The notes: generated by a model not told the origin, from the sequence alone. A DNA stretch of 64,000 bases from Oceanirhabdus sp942490885 (GCA_942490885.1 CALNYT010000002.1:1922001-1986000); one strand, 5' to 3'. Shown: positions 1 through 7,628, counted from the stretch's first letter. A program made the numbers and translations.

Positions 1-2
1 GT

Positions 3-1061
3 GAAGCTTATGGTTCGGAAGCAGAGCAAATGGTTTCAAATGGTGCATTTACACTTGAGTCTTGGTTACATGACAGTGAGTTAACGTTCAAGAAAAATCC
101 TACATACTGGAATGCAGAAGAAGTTATTCTTGAAGATTTAACAATGAGTATTGTTAAAGATGAAAGTGCTAGAATGAACACTATATTCACTGGAGCGGTA
201 GATTTAGGTACTGTTTCTAAAGCAGAGTGGAGAGAAAAGTTCGCAGCTATGGATGAGTTAGTTTATTCATCAAAAGCTAAGCCATCTGCATCATATGAGA
301 TATATAACCAAAACAATAAATACTTTAAGAATGAAAAAATTAGAAAAGCTTTTATTATTGCTTTAAATAGAGAAGATGTTGTAGATGTACTATATAGAGG
401 TGTTGGACAACCTGCATACGCTTGGGTACCACCTTCAGTACAAATTGGTGGAGAAGATTTTAGAGCTAAAGCTGACTCTTTACCAGTTAAAAAACTTATT
501 GATGAAAATCCAGATGCTAAAGCACTGTTGATTGAGGGATTAAAAGAACTTGGAGAAAGTGAAAACCCTGCAGATATGGCTATAACCATGCTTCAAAGTG
601 GAACAGATGCTAGAGCAAGAGAATTTGCAGAATTTGAGCAACAGTTATTAGAAAAGAAGTTAGGAATTAGCGTAAAAGTTGATTACTATGATTGGGCTAT
701 ATTTAGTGAAAAACTAGATAATCTTGAGTATGAATTTGCTTCATTAGGATGGGGTGGAGACTACAACGATCCAAATACTTTCTTAGAAATGTTTACTTCA
801 ACAGCTGGAATAGCTCCAACTGGATGGGTTAATGCAGAGTATGACAAGTTAATTGCAGATGCTGCTCAAACAATTGACCAAGAAGCGAGATTTGAAATGT
901 TTAAGAGAGCTGAAGAAATTCTTATATATGAAGATGCTAATATGTCTCCATGGATATTCAGAGCAAGTTCAACATTCACAAGAGAATATGCTAAAGGTGT
1001 AATGACTCCGCTATTCGGAACAATAGATGTAACTAAGGCTTACACAGTAGGAAGAAAATAA
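3..1061 (+). CDS. oppA: Peptide ABC transporter substrate-binding protein, 3' part only
   Basis: The reading frame is already open at the first base, so the start and signal peptide lie outside the window; about 352 residues are visible. The order of blocks fits the C-terminal two thirds of SBP_bac_5 (OppA/DppA) proteins: an early NPTYW-type block, a run resembling the lobe where bound peptides are clasped (KIRKAFIIALNRED), then a WGGDYNDPNTFLEMF block and a C-terminal PLFGTIDV stretch. In the family this is a lipid-anchored extracellular protein that captures oligopeptides for an ABC permease. The permease and ATPase genes are not in the window, and a terminator follows directly, so this is the last gene of its operon. 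Confidence 0.88.
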   Translation, partial: EAYGSEAEQMVSNGAFTLESWLHDSELTFKKNPTYWNAEEVILEDLTMSIVKDESARMNTIFTGAVDLGTVSKAEWREKFAAMDELVYSSKAKPSASYEIYNQNNKYFKNEKIRKAFIIALNREDVVDVLYRGVGQPAYAWVPPSVQIGGEDFRAKADSLPVKKLIDENPDAKALLIEGLKELGESENPADMAITMLQSGTDARAREFAEFEQQLLEKKLGISVKVDYYDWAIFSEKLDNLEYEFASLGWGGDYNDPNTFLEMFTSTAGIAPTGWVNAEYDKLIADAAQTIDQEARFEMFKRAEEILIYEDANMSPWIFRASSTFTREYAKGVMTPLFGTIDVTKAYTVGRK

Positions 1062-1072
1062 TTGATTTTTTT

Positions 1073-1107
1073 AAGCTAGAGTATTCATACTCTAGCTTTT
1101 TATTTTT
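1073..1107 (+). terminator. Intrinsic terminator after the oppA-like gene
   Basis: A perfect 11-bp stem (AAGCTAGAGTA with TACTCTAGCTT, loop TTCA) is followed by a T-rich run. It sits 12 bases past the stop codon. Confidence 0.9.
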
Positions 1108-1165
1108 GAATAAAAATCGCCTTTGAAGTTAAAAATAAAAATAAAATAACTTAAAGGAGATAGTT

Positions 1166-1414
1166 ATGGGAAAAACACCTTTGAAAAAAGTAATAAAAGC
1201 TAAATTGAAGTCAAACAGAGAACTGTCTGAAATGGAAAAAATAAGAGAAAAAATTAAATATGAAATTGCAGAAGAACTAGGCTTAGAAGAAAAAGTTAGA
1301 AAAGAAGGTTGGGGAGCACTTACGGCTGAAGAGAGTGGAAGGATTGGTGGAATGATGACTAAAAGAAAAAAAACATTAAATCTTCCCAAAAATAAAGATA
1401 TATTAAAAAATTAA
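1166..1414 (+). CDS. Small acid-soluble spore protein, alpha/beta type
   Basis: This is an 82-residue, highly charged protein. The core has the two helices of alpha/beta SASPs: KYEIAEELGL (residues 31-40) and a second block GALTAEESGRIGGMMTKR (about 50-67) whose GxxGGxMxxR pattern is the family signature. Family members saturate spore DNA, hold it in an A-like form and protect it from UV and heat. The N-terminal extension MGKTPLKK resembles the longer Ssp4-like subgroup of clostridia rather than the abundant short SASPs. A strong AAAGGAG site lies 7 bases before the ATG. I looked for a forespore sigma-G promoter in the 50 bases upstream and did not find a convincing one. It stands alone between two terminator-like regions. 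Confidence 0.85.
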   Translation: MGKTPLKKVIKAKLKSNRELSEMEKIREKIKYEIAEELGLEEKVRKEGWGALTAEESGRIGGMMTKRKKTLNLPKNKDILKN

Positions 1415-1493
1415 CAGCTTTAAATAAAGAGGTTTTTTTGATATAATACATAATTAGAGAAAAGTCAGAGTAATGACTAAGTCTAAAAAAGTG

Positions 1494-1521
1494 TAGCTTT
1501 TAGATGGTATTCTAAAAGCTA
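1494..1521. repeat. Perfect inverted repeat in the methyltransferase 5' region
   Basis: An 11-bp arm (TAGCTTTTAGA) pairs with TCTAAAAGCTA across a 6-base loop, 22 bases before the start codon. A weak sigma-A-like promoter (TTTAAA at 1419, TATAAT at 1442, 17-base spacer) lies upstream. The short TGTTTT after the stem makes it only a poor terminator; it may be an attenuator or a 5' stabilising hairpin. Confidence 0.5.
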
Positions 1522-1542
1522 ATACTGTTTTGAGGTGAAATT

Positions 1543-2283
1543 ATGATATGTTACAATAAGTTAGCAGAAATTTATGATCAACTAATATATGAAGATATTG
1601 ATTATAAGGAGATTGGAAATTTTATATTGACTCAAATGGAACAATTAGATATTAGTAAAAAAAAATATCTAGATTTAGCTTGTGGCACAGGGAACCTTAC
1701 GGCGAGTATAGGGGAAAATTTTAATACTGTATATGGGTTGGATTTATCTCAAGATATGCTATGTAAGGCGGAAGATAAATTGAGGGATAAAAAATTGAAC
1801 CACAAATTATTATGCATGGATATAACGGATTTTCATATAAATGATAAAGTTAATTTAGTAACAAGTTGTCTAGATTCTACCAACTATATTATAGAAGAAA
1901 AAAAATTAATAAATTATTTTAAATGCGTATTTAATGCTTTAAATGAAAATGGGATATTTGTATTTGATATAAATTCAGAATATAAACTTAAAGAGATATT
2001 AGGTAATAATACATTCACATATGATGAAGAAGATTTATTTTATGTATGGGAAAATGAAATTGAGAATGAATGTATAAATATGTATTTGACTTTTTTTATT
2101 AAGAATGGACAAGTATATGAGAGATTTGATGAAGAACATTTAGAAAGAATATATTCTATTAATATGATGGAAAGTATTTTAAAATCATGTGGATTTGATA
2201 TAATTAAAATTAGGGATAATTATTCAGAGAATAAAGTTACAGAAACTACAGAGAGAATTGTGTTTGTAGTTAAGAAAGGATAA
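1543..2283 (+). CDS. Class I SAM-dependent methyltransferase
   Basis: 246 residues. Motif I is clear (YLDLACGTGN at about 42-51), followed by an acidic end of strand 2 (GLDLSQDML at about 70) and a conserved SCLDSTNYI block (about 111-119) after the third strand. This arrangement is typical of the YqeM/Methyltransf_25 group of soluble small-molecule or tRNA/protein methyltransferases; the substrate cannot be read from the sequence. The start ATG is preceded by GAGGTG at a good distance. It ends 15 bases before hslO, so the two are probably co-transcribed. Conserved synteny would be needed to name a substrate. Confidence 0.85.
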   Translation: MICYNKLAEIYDQLIYEDIDYKEIGNFILTQMEQLDISKKKYLDLACGTGNLTASIGENFNTVYGLDLSQDMLCKAEDKLRDKKLNHKLLCMDITDFHINDKVNLVTSCLDSTNYIIEEKKLINYFKCVFNALNENGIFVFDINSEYKLKEILGNNTFTYDEEDLFYVWENEIENECINMYLTFFIKNGQVYERFDEEHLERIYSINMMESILKSCGFDIIKIRDNYSENKVTETTERIVFVVKKG

Positions 2284-2298
2284 CAGGAGGAAGAAAAA

Positions 2299-3177
2299 AT
2301 GCAAGATAAATTAATAAGAGCAATTGCACATAATGGAGATATAAGAGTTATTGGAGCTCAAACTACTAATTTGGTTAATGAAGGAATATCTATTCATAAA
2401 TGCGTACCGACTGCAGCTGCTGCATTAGGAAGAATGTTAACAGCTGGAGTTTTAATGGGATCAACCCTAAAGTCAGAGCAAGATAAGCTTACTTTGAAGA
2501 TGGATGGAGGAGGTATTGCTAAAGGTATAATTGTTACTGCTTCAAGTGATTGTAGCGTGAAAGGATATATCGGCAATCCTGATGCCCATTTGCCGGCAAA
2601 TGATAACGGGAAGTTAGATGTAAGTGGTATAATTGGAAAAGATGGTAGTTTTGTAGTTATAAGGGATATGGGTTTGAAAAAACCTTATGTAGGTCAAATA
2701 CCTATTTATACTGGAGAGATAGGTGATGACATTGCATATTATTATACTACTTCTGAACAAACACCTTCTGCTGTTGGACTAGGAGTCCTTGTGGAACCTG
2801 ATTATACAGTAAGTGCGGCAGGGGGATTCATTATACAGATGATGCCAGGAGCTAGTGAAATGGTAGCGGATATATTGATGTATAGATTAGAAGAAATACC
2901 TTCAATAACTCAGATGTTATCAGAAGGAAAAACAATCGAAGATATTTTAAAGTTAATTTTTGAAGATATGAACTTTGAAATTTTAGAAGATGCAAAACCA
3001 GAATACAAATGTGATTGTACTAGAGATAAAGTTGAGAAAGCTTTAATAAGTATTGGTAAAACGGACTTGCAGAACATTGTAGATGAGAATAAAGTTGAAG
3101 AAATAGCGTGTCAGTTCTGCAGTACTAAGTATGAATTCACTCCAGATGATATAAAGAAATTAATTACTGAAATTTAA
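2299..3177 (+). CDS. hslO: Redox-regulated chaperone Hsp33
   Basis: 292 residues, the usual length. The N-terminal domain begins with the typical DKLIRAIAHNGDIRV block and contains GYIGNPDAHLP (about 91-101). The C-terminal redox switch keeps all four zinc-binding cysteines: C238 and C240 (CDC) and C271 and C274 (CQFC). In the family, oxidation releases zinc, unfolds the linker and activates a holdase that protects unfolded proteins during oxidative stress. A strong AGGAGG ribosome-binding site precedes the ATG. It closes a short operon with the methyltransferase and ends at a strong terminator. Confidence 0.97.
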   Translation: MQDKLIRAIAHNGDIRVIGAQTTNLVNEGISIHKCVPTAAAALGRMLTAGVLMGSTLKSEQDKLTLKMDGGGIAKGIIVTASSDCSVKGYIGNPDAHLPANDNGKLDVSGIIGKDGSFVVIRDMGLKKPYVGQIPIYTGEIGDDIAYYYTTSEQTPSAVGLGVLVEPDYTVSAAGGFIIQMMPGASEMVADILMYRLEEIPSITQMLSEGKTIEDILKLIFEDMNFEILEDAKPEYKCDCTRDKVEKALISIGKTDLQNIVDENKVEEIACQFCSTKYEFTPDDIKKLITEI

Positions 3178-3180
3178 TAA

Positions 3181-3225
3181 AAACCCCTTTAATGAAGAGT
3201 TGTTGCTTCGTTGAAGGGGTTTTTC
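3181..3225 (+). terminator. Intrinsic terminator after hslO
   Basis: A long stem (AAACCCCTTT...GAAG with CTTC...GAAGGGGTTT, two G-T pairs) is followed by TTTTT. It begins 3 bases after the stop codon. Confidence 0.92.
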
Positions 3226-3434
3226 ATTTTATAAAAGAATAAAGACGAGAGATTTTGGGACCTAATCTCTATACAGTTTAAATTGTAAATTATTTTTAAC
3301 CTAATTACTAAATAAATGGGTTATAGTGATAATATATATAAATAGTTGAATCTGAATTATAGTTTAAGAAAGGATATAATAATTATGAATAAAAAGCTTG
3401 TTATATTAAAACAAAACAATCTGCAAATAGACTG

Positions 3435-4229
3435 TTGGATGGTATAAATGATACAAATCTCAAAAAGTTAAGTAACTCTGATAAAGCTGTTGTTATTGAA
3501 GATAATGCATTGGAAAATGCTATAAGAACAGTAATTGATAAGCCGAAAGGTTATATATATATTAATGATCTTTCAAATATATTAGAACTTGATGCAAGTC
3601 AAAAAGGTATTAAAAGCTTGAATGGTTTGGGAAATTTAATTAATTTAGAGAAATTAAATTTGACAGATAATGAAGTTTTAGATATTGAGCCACTAAGAAA
3701 TTTAACTGAGTTGAAAGAATTATATTTAACTAATTGTAATATTAAAGAATTAACTAGTATAAAGAACCTAACTAATTTAGAAAGATTGTATATTGGTAAT
3801 TTTAGACGAGGCAGAACTTATTTTAATAAGTATACAGATTTAAAGGCATTGGAGAAATTAATAAAACTAAAAGAATTAAATATTCAGTGTATGAGTATAA
3901 ATTTAGAGGGAATAGAGTACTTGAGTGAACTGGAAAGTTTGAGTCTGTATTATAATCTGAATTTAAAGAATATAGAAAAGTTAAGTAACTTAGTAAATAT
4001 TAAAAAGTTAGATATAAGTTATACCGATGTAAGTGATATTAATTCACTGAAATTATTAACAGAACTAACAGAAGTAAATATTTCCAATTCAGAGATAACT
4101 GACATCAGTGTATTAAGTAAGTTCACTAAATTAAACAAATTGATAGCATGGAATATAATTAATGATCAAGACTATGAAATATTAAAAGAATCCTTACCTA
4201 AATGTGGTGTTTTTTATAAACCAAGATAA
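3435..4229 (+). CDS. Leucine-rich-repeat protein, probably 5'-damaged
   Basis: 264 residues. Residues about 15-60 look like the N-terminal cap of internalin-type LRR proteins (DNALENAIRTVIDKPKG..I). About eight 21-23 residue LRRs follow, each with the LxxLxxLxLxxN pattern. The frame opens only with TTG at 3435 and has no ribosome-binding site. The only good initiation signal upstream is AAGGA at 3369-3373 with ATG at 3385, but that frame stops after 20 codons, and the LRR frame runs open back to 3393. No signal peptide or membrane segment is encoded, although such proteins are normally exported. I infer an indel or deletion that removed the export signal, so this may be a pseudogene. The stop codon lies inside sequence that matches a repeat element (4221-4330). 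Confidence 0.6.
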   Translation: MDGINDTNLKKLSNSDKAVVIEDNALENAIRTVIDKPKGYIYINDLSNILELDASQKGIKSLNGLGNLINLEKLNLTDNEVLDIEPLRNLTELKELYLTNCNIKELTSIKNLTNLERLYIGNFRRGRTYFNKYTDLKALEKLIKLKELNIQCMSINLEGIEYLSELESLSLYYNLNLKNIEKLSNLVNIKKLDISYTDVSDINSLKLLTELTEVNISNSEITDISVLSKFTKLNKLIAWNIINDQDYEILKESLPKCGVFYKPR

Positions 4230-4330
4230 AATAAGTAAACCTCTCTTGTCCTAAAGAACAATAAAATGTAGCTTCTGACCCTAGTCAGAAGCATCCATCA
4301 TTCTCCATTCTCCATTCTCAATTCTCCATT
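4221..4330 (+). repeat. Heptad/hairpin repeat, right-half copy (copy A)
   Basis: It matches the right half of the full element at 16455-16748: GATAAAAT (right arm of junction hairpin 4), AGTAAAC...TTGTCCTAA (right arm of the junction stem), then hairpin 5 (GCTTCTGAC 4271-4279 with GTCAGAAGC 4284-4292) and four tandem 7-mers ATTCTCC, ATTCTCC, ATTCTCA, ATTCTCC (4300-4327). The left half is absent. A further hairpin (GGGTTTAG with CTAAACCC, 4332-4356) follows and carries the stop of the opposite gene. Confidence 0.75.
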
Positions 4331-4348
4331 AGGGTTTAGAAGGTTTTG

Positions 4349-5056
4349 CTAAACCCGCAAAATGCTTCCTCTATCTATTAAATGTGAATTTGAAAGATAA
4401 ATAGGTTTCACTTCATGTTTTATTAAAAATTTCAAAATTTCATTTCCGTATTTGAACTTTTCAAGACTACCGAAAAAAGCCAACTCTCCTTCTGAAATCA
4501 AGCCACAGGTTCCACCAATAAAGCCATAATCTAATCCAGGAAGTTCAATATCACCAGGAGGGATTTCAAGAACATCAATATCATAAGGAGCTAGAGCTTT
4601 AATGATGGATTTGTCAGATGTTATTAAAGCTTTATTCGATACAATCGCAGTTGAACATTTTGTATATCCTTGTTTCACATTTATACATATTTTATCTTCT
4701 ATGAAGGGTATAATACTTTTGTCTATAAATTTAAGTGCTCCGATATAATAATCCTTGAGTAAAACTGAATTAAGTAAAATATTTTTGGGATATGTTGCAT
4801 CTAAAGAAGATTGTGTTAATATGACATCCACTTTCTGAGAAGTTAGGCTATTTATAAAATCGTCTTGAGCGTCTTTATGTACGATAGCTTTTGAGGTATA
4901 GGGAGAAAAAACCTGAATATCAGGATGACCATTAATTGCATTATATAATATAGGATGTTCTTTTGTCTTAATAATATTGCAGCATATTTTTTTTAATGAA
5001 GAAATTTCTTGTATTGTAGTTCTATAGTCAATAATAATAGTGTTCAAATATATCAC
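4349..5056 (-). CDS. DUF6873-like GME-fold protein of unknown function
   Basis: 235 residues, soluble, with no signal peptide or membrane span. The C-terminal block GLDYGFIGGTCGLISEGELAFFG (about 171-193) and the earlier YTKCSTAIVSNKALITSDKSI block (about 130-150) are what I recognise from the clostridial DUF6873 family, which has been described as having the guanidine-group-modifying-enzyme fold (relatives of arginine deiminase and dimethylargininase). I do not see a family-defining catalytic Cys/His pair that I could assign with confidence. The start ATG follows GAGGTGATATA on the minus strand. It is divergent from ytxC; the 217-base gap between them must hold promoters for both. Confidence 0.65.
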   Translation of the reverse strand: MIYLNTIIIDYRTTIQEISSLKKICCNIIKTKEHPILYNAINGHPDIQVFSPYTSKAIVHKDAQDDFINSLTSQKVDVILTQSSLDATYPKNILLNSVLLKDYYIGALKFIDKSIIPFIEDKICINVKQGYTKCSTAIVSNKALITSDKSIIKALAPYDIDVLEIPPGDIELPGLDYGFIGGTCGLISEGELAFFGSLEKFKYGNEILKFLIKHEVKPIYLSNSHLIDRGSILRV

Positions 5057-5224
5057 CTCACATATATTATATATTGAGTAGGTGTTTAAATGAATATAAA
5101 TTTAAAAGCTTTAAAAAAGGTTTCAAGAAATTTTCAAGTTTTTACACTGGAATATTAAAATTCCTATTGAAGATAAAATAGTAATCTACTACTATATTTG
5201 CATCCTTATAAAGTGCTGAATAAA

Positions 5225-5253
5225 GTATATATAAGGCCCTTAGGTGCATACTA
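5225..5253 (+). promoter_or_regulatory. Candidate forespore (sigma-F/G) promoter for ytxC
   Basis: GTATA at 5225-5229 and CATACTA at 5247-5253 are separated by 17 bases. CATACTA fits the sigma-G -10 consensus and GTATA its -35. Transcription from here would begin at about 5260, directly at the ribosome-binding site, and would exclude the upstream GTG at 5244 as a start. Confidence 0.4.
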
Positions 5254-5273
5254 GATATAAAGGGAGTGAGAGG

Positions 5274-6209
5274 ATGTTAATTTACAGCGTTGTCTATAAC
5301 AAAAAAAATGATGATATTATAGAGGAACTTAAAGATATAAAAAAACTCCTTGAAATGAAAGGAATAAACTTAGGATATTCTGAATGTGTAGAAGAAAATA
5401 ATCATTTTATAAAAATATATTGTTGTAATGATGAGAATGTGGAGAGAGGAAAAAAACTCTTTAATATATATTTAAGTAACTATCTAAGTAAAATAGTAGC
5501 GCAAGAATACATTGATAGAGAATTGAATAAATTGATAAAGGAGATGTATTTTTTCTTAAAGGGGACTGATATTTCTTGTGTAAGGGAAGAGTTAGAAAAA
5601 ATTCTAATAAAACAAGAGAATATTAAAGATGAAGATTTTGTTTATTTTATGAATATCCAAAATGATATTAATGAAAAGATAATAAGATGCCTAAATGAAT
5701 ACGAAGTAATGAATATAAAAGGATTCTTAACATTTAGACTAAAAGATTTAAAACGAGATTTTGAATTAATTGTTGATAAAATAGTTGAAAGGTATATGGT
5801 AAAAAAAGAATATGATGAGTTTATAAAATTATTAAGATATTTTGTTGAAATACAAGAAAGTAAAATTGATGAAGTAAATATTGTGATTAACAGTTGTGGA
5901 GAATATGAAATACTAGATAAAGGTGGAAGAGATATCTTATCAAGATTTCTTGAAGATGTAGATAATTATAAAATACCTGGAAGTATTAGTATTGATGATG
6001 TTATAATAAGTGGACTTATAACCAATGTTCCGAAAAGATTAATTTTACATGGCTGCGATAACTGCAAAAATCAAGAATTAATAGATACTATTAAAAATGT
6101 ATTTCTTGATAGAGTTGCGTTCTGTGAAGGGTGTAGTTTATGTGTTGAGGACTTGGAGATCTTTAAAGAAGAAGAAATTAGAAAATATGAAGAATTAAAT
6201 TTAGAATAA
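5274..6209 (+). CDS. ytxC: Sporulation-associated protein YtxC
   Basis: 311 residues from the ATG at 5274, chosen because AAGGGAG lies 7 bases upstream; the frame also opens at GTG 5244 but without a site. The N-terminal MLIYSVVYNKK.DDIIEELKDI and the C-terminal half (KGFLTFRLKDLKRDFELIVDKIVERYMV, about 145-172) match the YtxC family, whose members are found in endospore formers next to thrS/infC. The C-terminus has a Cys-rich tail (HGCDNCKN ... CEGCSLC) that could bind a metal; that is an inference. The molecular role of YtxC is not known. The infC operon follows, as in other Firmicutes. Confidence 0.8.
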   Translation: MLIYSVVYNKKNDDIIEELKDIKKLLEMKGINLGYSECVEENNHFIKIYCCNDENVERGKKLFNIYLSNYLSKIVAQEYIDRELNKLIKEMYFFLKGTDISCVREELEKILIKQENIKDEDFVYFMNIQNDINEKIIRCLNEYEVMNIKGFLTFRLKDLKRDFELIVDKIVERYMVKKEYDEFIKLLRYFVEIQESKIDEVNIVINSCGEYEILDKGGRDILSRFLEDVDNYKIPGSISIDDVIISGLITNVPKRLILHGCDNCKNQELIDTIKNVFLDRVAFCEGCSLCVEDLEIFKEEEIRKYEELNLE

Positions 6210-6212
6210 GTG

Positions 6213-6241
6213 TTGACAAGAAAGAGAATATGATGTACTAT
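6213..6241 (+). promoter_or_regulatory. Sigma-A promoter of the infC operon
   Basis: A perfect TTGACA (6213-6218) is followed after 17 bases by TACTAT (6236-6241); an overlapping TATAAT starts at 6239 at a longer spacing. The leader and infC follow. Confidence 0.65.
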
Positions 6242-6244
6242 AAT

Positions 6245-6390
6245 AACTGTGATAAGTTAATAGTGAAAATGTGAAGAAGAAACCGAATTTCTCACCTTAC
6301 GGCAAAGCTTAGTAAGGTTCCTTTTAATGATTGAATAGTATATATTATATATCAATAATTAAGGACGGTTTTTTGACCGTCCTTTTTCTT
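6245..6390 (+). promoter_or_regulatory. L20-type leader with attenuator, infC-rpmI-rplT operon
   Basis: About 150 bases of non-coding leader lie between the promoter and infC and end in a strong terminator (stem AAGGACGGT 6361-6369 with ACCGTCCTT 6376-6384, then T5). In low-GC Firmicutes this operon is controlled by ribosomal protein L20 binding to a leader that mimics its rRNA site and favours termination. Position, gene order and the premature terminator fit that model. I did not verify the L20-binding fold base by base. Confidence 0.75.
6361..6390 (+). terminator. Attenuator terminator in the infC leader
   Basis: A 9-bp perfect GC-containing stem with a TTTTTG loop is followed by TTTTT, located 24 bases before the infC initiation codon. 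Confidence 0.88.
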
Positions 6391-6413
6391 ATAAACCCTA
6401 GGAGGTGGAGAGT

Positions 6414-6935
6414 ATATCTACAAATAAAAAGCAAACTCTAATTAATGAACAAATTAGAGAGAATGAAGTAAGATTAATTGGGCATGATGGAACTCCGTTA
6501 GGAATTGTGTCAAGCAAAGAAGCGATGGTACTTGCAGACGAAAAGAGTATGGATTTAGTAATGATTTCAGAAAATGCTAAGCCACCAGTATGCAGAATCA
6601 TGGACTTTGGTAAGTATGTTTATGAACAACAGAAAAAGAGCAAAGAAGCTAAGAAGAAACAAAAGACAGTTAGTATAAAAGAAATTAGAATGAGTCTTAG
6701 TATAGAAGATCATGATATTAATATTAAAGCTAACAGAGCTCATAAGTTCTTGGAAAGCGGTGACAAAGTAAAAGTGACAGTTAGATTCAGAGGAAGAGAA
6801 GCTGAACATAGTCACATTGGTAAAAAGATATTGGATAACTTCTATTTAAAGGTTGAAGATATTAGTATTATCGAGAAACCTGCGAAAAAAGAAGGTAGAA
6901 ATATGCTAATGATATTAGCTCCAAGAAAAGCGTAA
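6414..6935 (+). CDS. infC: Translation initiation factor IF-3
   Basis: 173 residues by the preferred start. The N-terminal domain (LINEQIRENEVRLIGHDGTPLGI), the linker and the C-terminal domain (KEIRMSLSIEDHDINIKANRAHKFL, GREAEHSHIGKKIL) are all intact. IF-3 binds the 30S subunit, proofreads the start codon and prevents premature subunit joining. The strong AGGAGG at 6400-6405 overlaps the GTG at 6405, so GTG cannot be the start; 8 bases downstream and in frame is ATA (6414). A non-AUG start is a known hallmark of infC, where IF-3 discriminates against its own message. First gene of infC-rpmI-rplT. Confidence 0.95.
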   Translation: MSTNKKQTLINEQIRENEVRLIGHDGTPLGIVSSKEAMVLADEKSMDLVMISENAKPPVCRIMDFGKYVYEQQKKSKEAKKKQKTVSIKEIRMSLSIEDHDINIKANRAHKFLESGDKVKVTVRFRGREAEHSHIGKKILDNFYLKVEDISIIEKPAKKEGRNMLMILAPRKA

Positions 6936-6956
6936 CATTGGAAGGAGGAACTTAAA

Positions 6957-7154
6957 ATGCCTAAAATGAAAACTCATAGAGGTGCAGCAAAAAGATTTAA
7001 AAAGACTGGTAGTGGAAAACTAAAGAGAAGAAAAGCTTTTAAAAGCCATATCTTAACTAAGAAGAGTTCTAAAAGAAAAAGAAATCTTAGAAAAGGTACT
7101 CTAGTAGATTCAAGCCAATTAAAAGTAATGAAGAAAGTATTACCATACATCTAA
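6957..7154 (+). CDS. rpmI: 50S ribosomal protein L35
   Basis: 65 residues, very basic, with the family start MPKMKTHRGAAKRFKKTGSGKLKRR split across its conserved blocks and the terminal LVDSSQLKVMKKVLPYI. Usual length for the family. The ribosome-binding site GGAGGAA precedes the ATG. It sits 21 bases after infC in the standard operon. Confidence 0.98.
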   Translation: MPKMKTHRGAAKRFKKTGSGKLKRRKAFKSHILTKKSSKRKRNLRKGTLVDSSQLKVMKKVLPYI

Positions 7155-7181
7155 GTTGTGGGTAAAAGGAGGTAGAAAGAA

Positions 7182-7541
7182 ATGGCAAGAGTAAAAAAAG
7201 CTGTCAACGCACGTAAAAAGCATAAAAAAGTATTAAAACTTGCAAAAGGTTACTATGGAAGAAGACATAAGACATTTAGAACTGCTAATGAAACAGTTTT
7301 AAGAGCAATGAGAAATGCTTATATCGGTAGAAAACTTAAAAAGAGAGAATATAGAAGATTATGGATTGCTAGAATAAATGCTGCATGTAGAATGAATGGG
7401 TTATCTTATTCAAGATTCATAAACGGAATAAAAGTTGCTGGAATCGATATGAACAGAAAAATGCTTTCTGAAATAGCTATTCACGATTCAAAAGCTTTCG
7501 CTGAATTAGTAGAAGTTGCTAAGAACGCTTTAAATAAATAA
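7182..7541 (+). CDS. rplT: 50S ribosomal protein L20
   Basis: 119 residues, the usual length. It carries the long basic N-terminal extension (MARVKKAVNARKKHKKVLKLA) in the normal order and the globular block WIARINAACRMNGLSYSRFI (about 62-81). It is an early 23S rRNA assembly protein and, in Firmicutes, the repressor of this operon through the leader. Ribosome-binding site AAGGAGG. Last gene before a terminator. Confidence 0.98.
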   Translation: MARVKKAVNARKKHKKVLKLAKGYYGRRHKTFRTANETVLRAMRNAYIGRKLKKREYRRLWIARINAACRMNGLSYSRFINGIKVAGIDMNRKMLSEIAIHDSKAFAELVEVAKNALNK

Positions 7542-7545
7542 TGAG

Positions 7546-7577
7546 AACGTAGCGAATGCTACGTTTTTATTTTTTTT
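7546..7577 (+). terminator. Intrinsic terminator after rplT
   Basis: Stem AACGTAGC with GCTACGTT, loop GAAT, followed by a long T-rich tract. It starts 5 bases past the rplT stop. Confidence 0.92.
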
Positions 7578-7600
7578 GTGGAAATAAAACAACTAGGATT

Positions 7601-7628
7601 TTGACAAAAGCTCATTTAATGGTATAAT
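7601..7628 (+). promoter_or_regulatory. Sigma-A promoter of the potassium-uptake operon
   Basis: TTGACA (7601-7606) and TATAAT (7623-7628) are both perfect with a 16-base spacer. It predicts a leader of about 160 bases before the first gene. Confidence 0.85.

Noticed and set aside
1108..1136. Sigma-G promoter for the SASP gene
   Set aside because: A GAATA is present at 1108, but the sequence 17-18 bases downstream is an A run with no CATACTA-like box.
4300..4327. Heptad runs as a CRISPR array
   Set aside because: Units are 7 bp and directly adjacent with no spacers, and no cas genes are in the window.
6405..6407. GTG as the infC start codon
   Set aside because: Its first base is the last base of the AGGAGG site, leaving no spacer.
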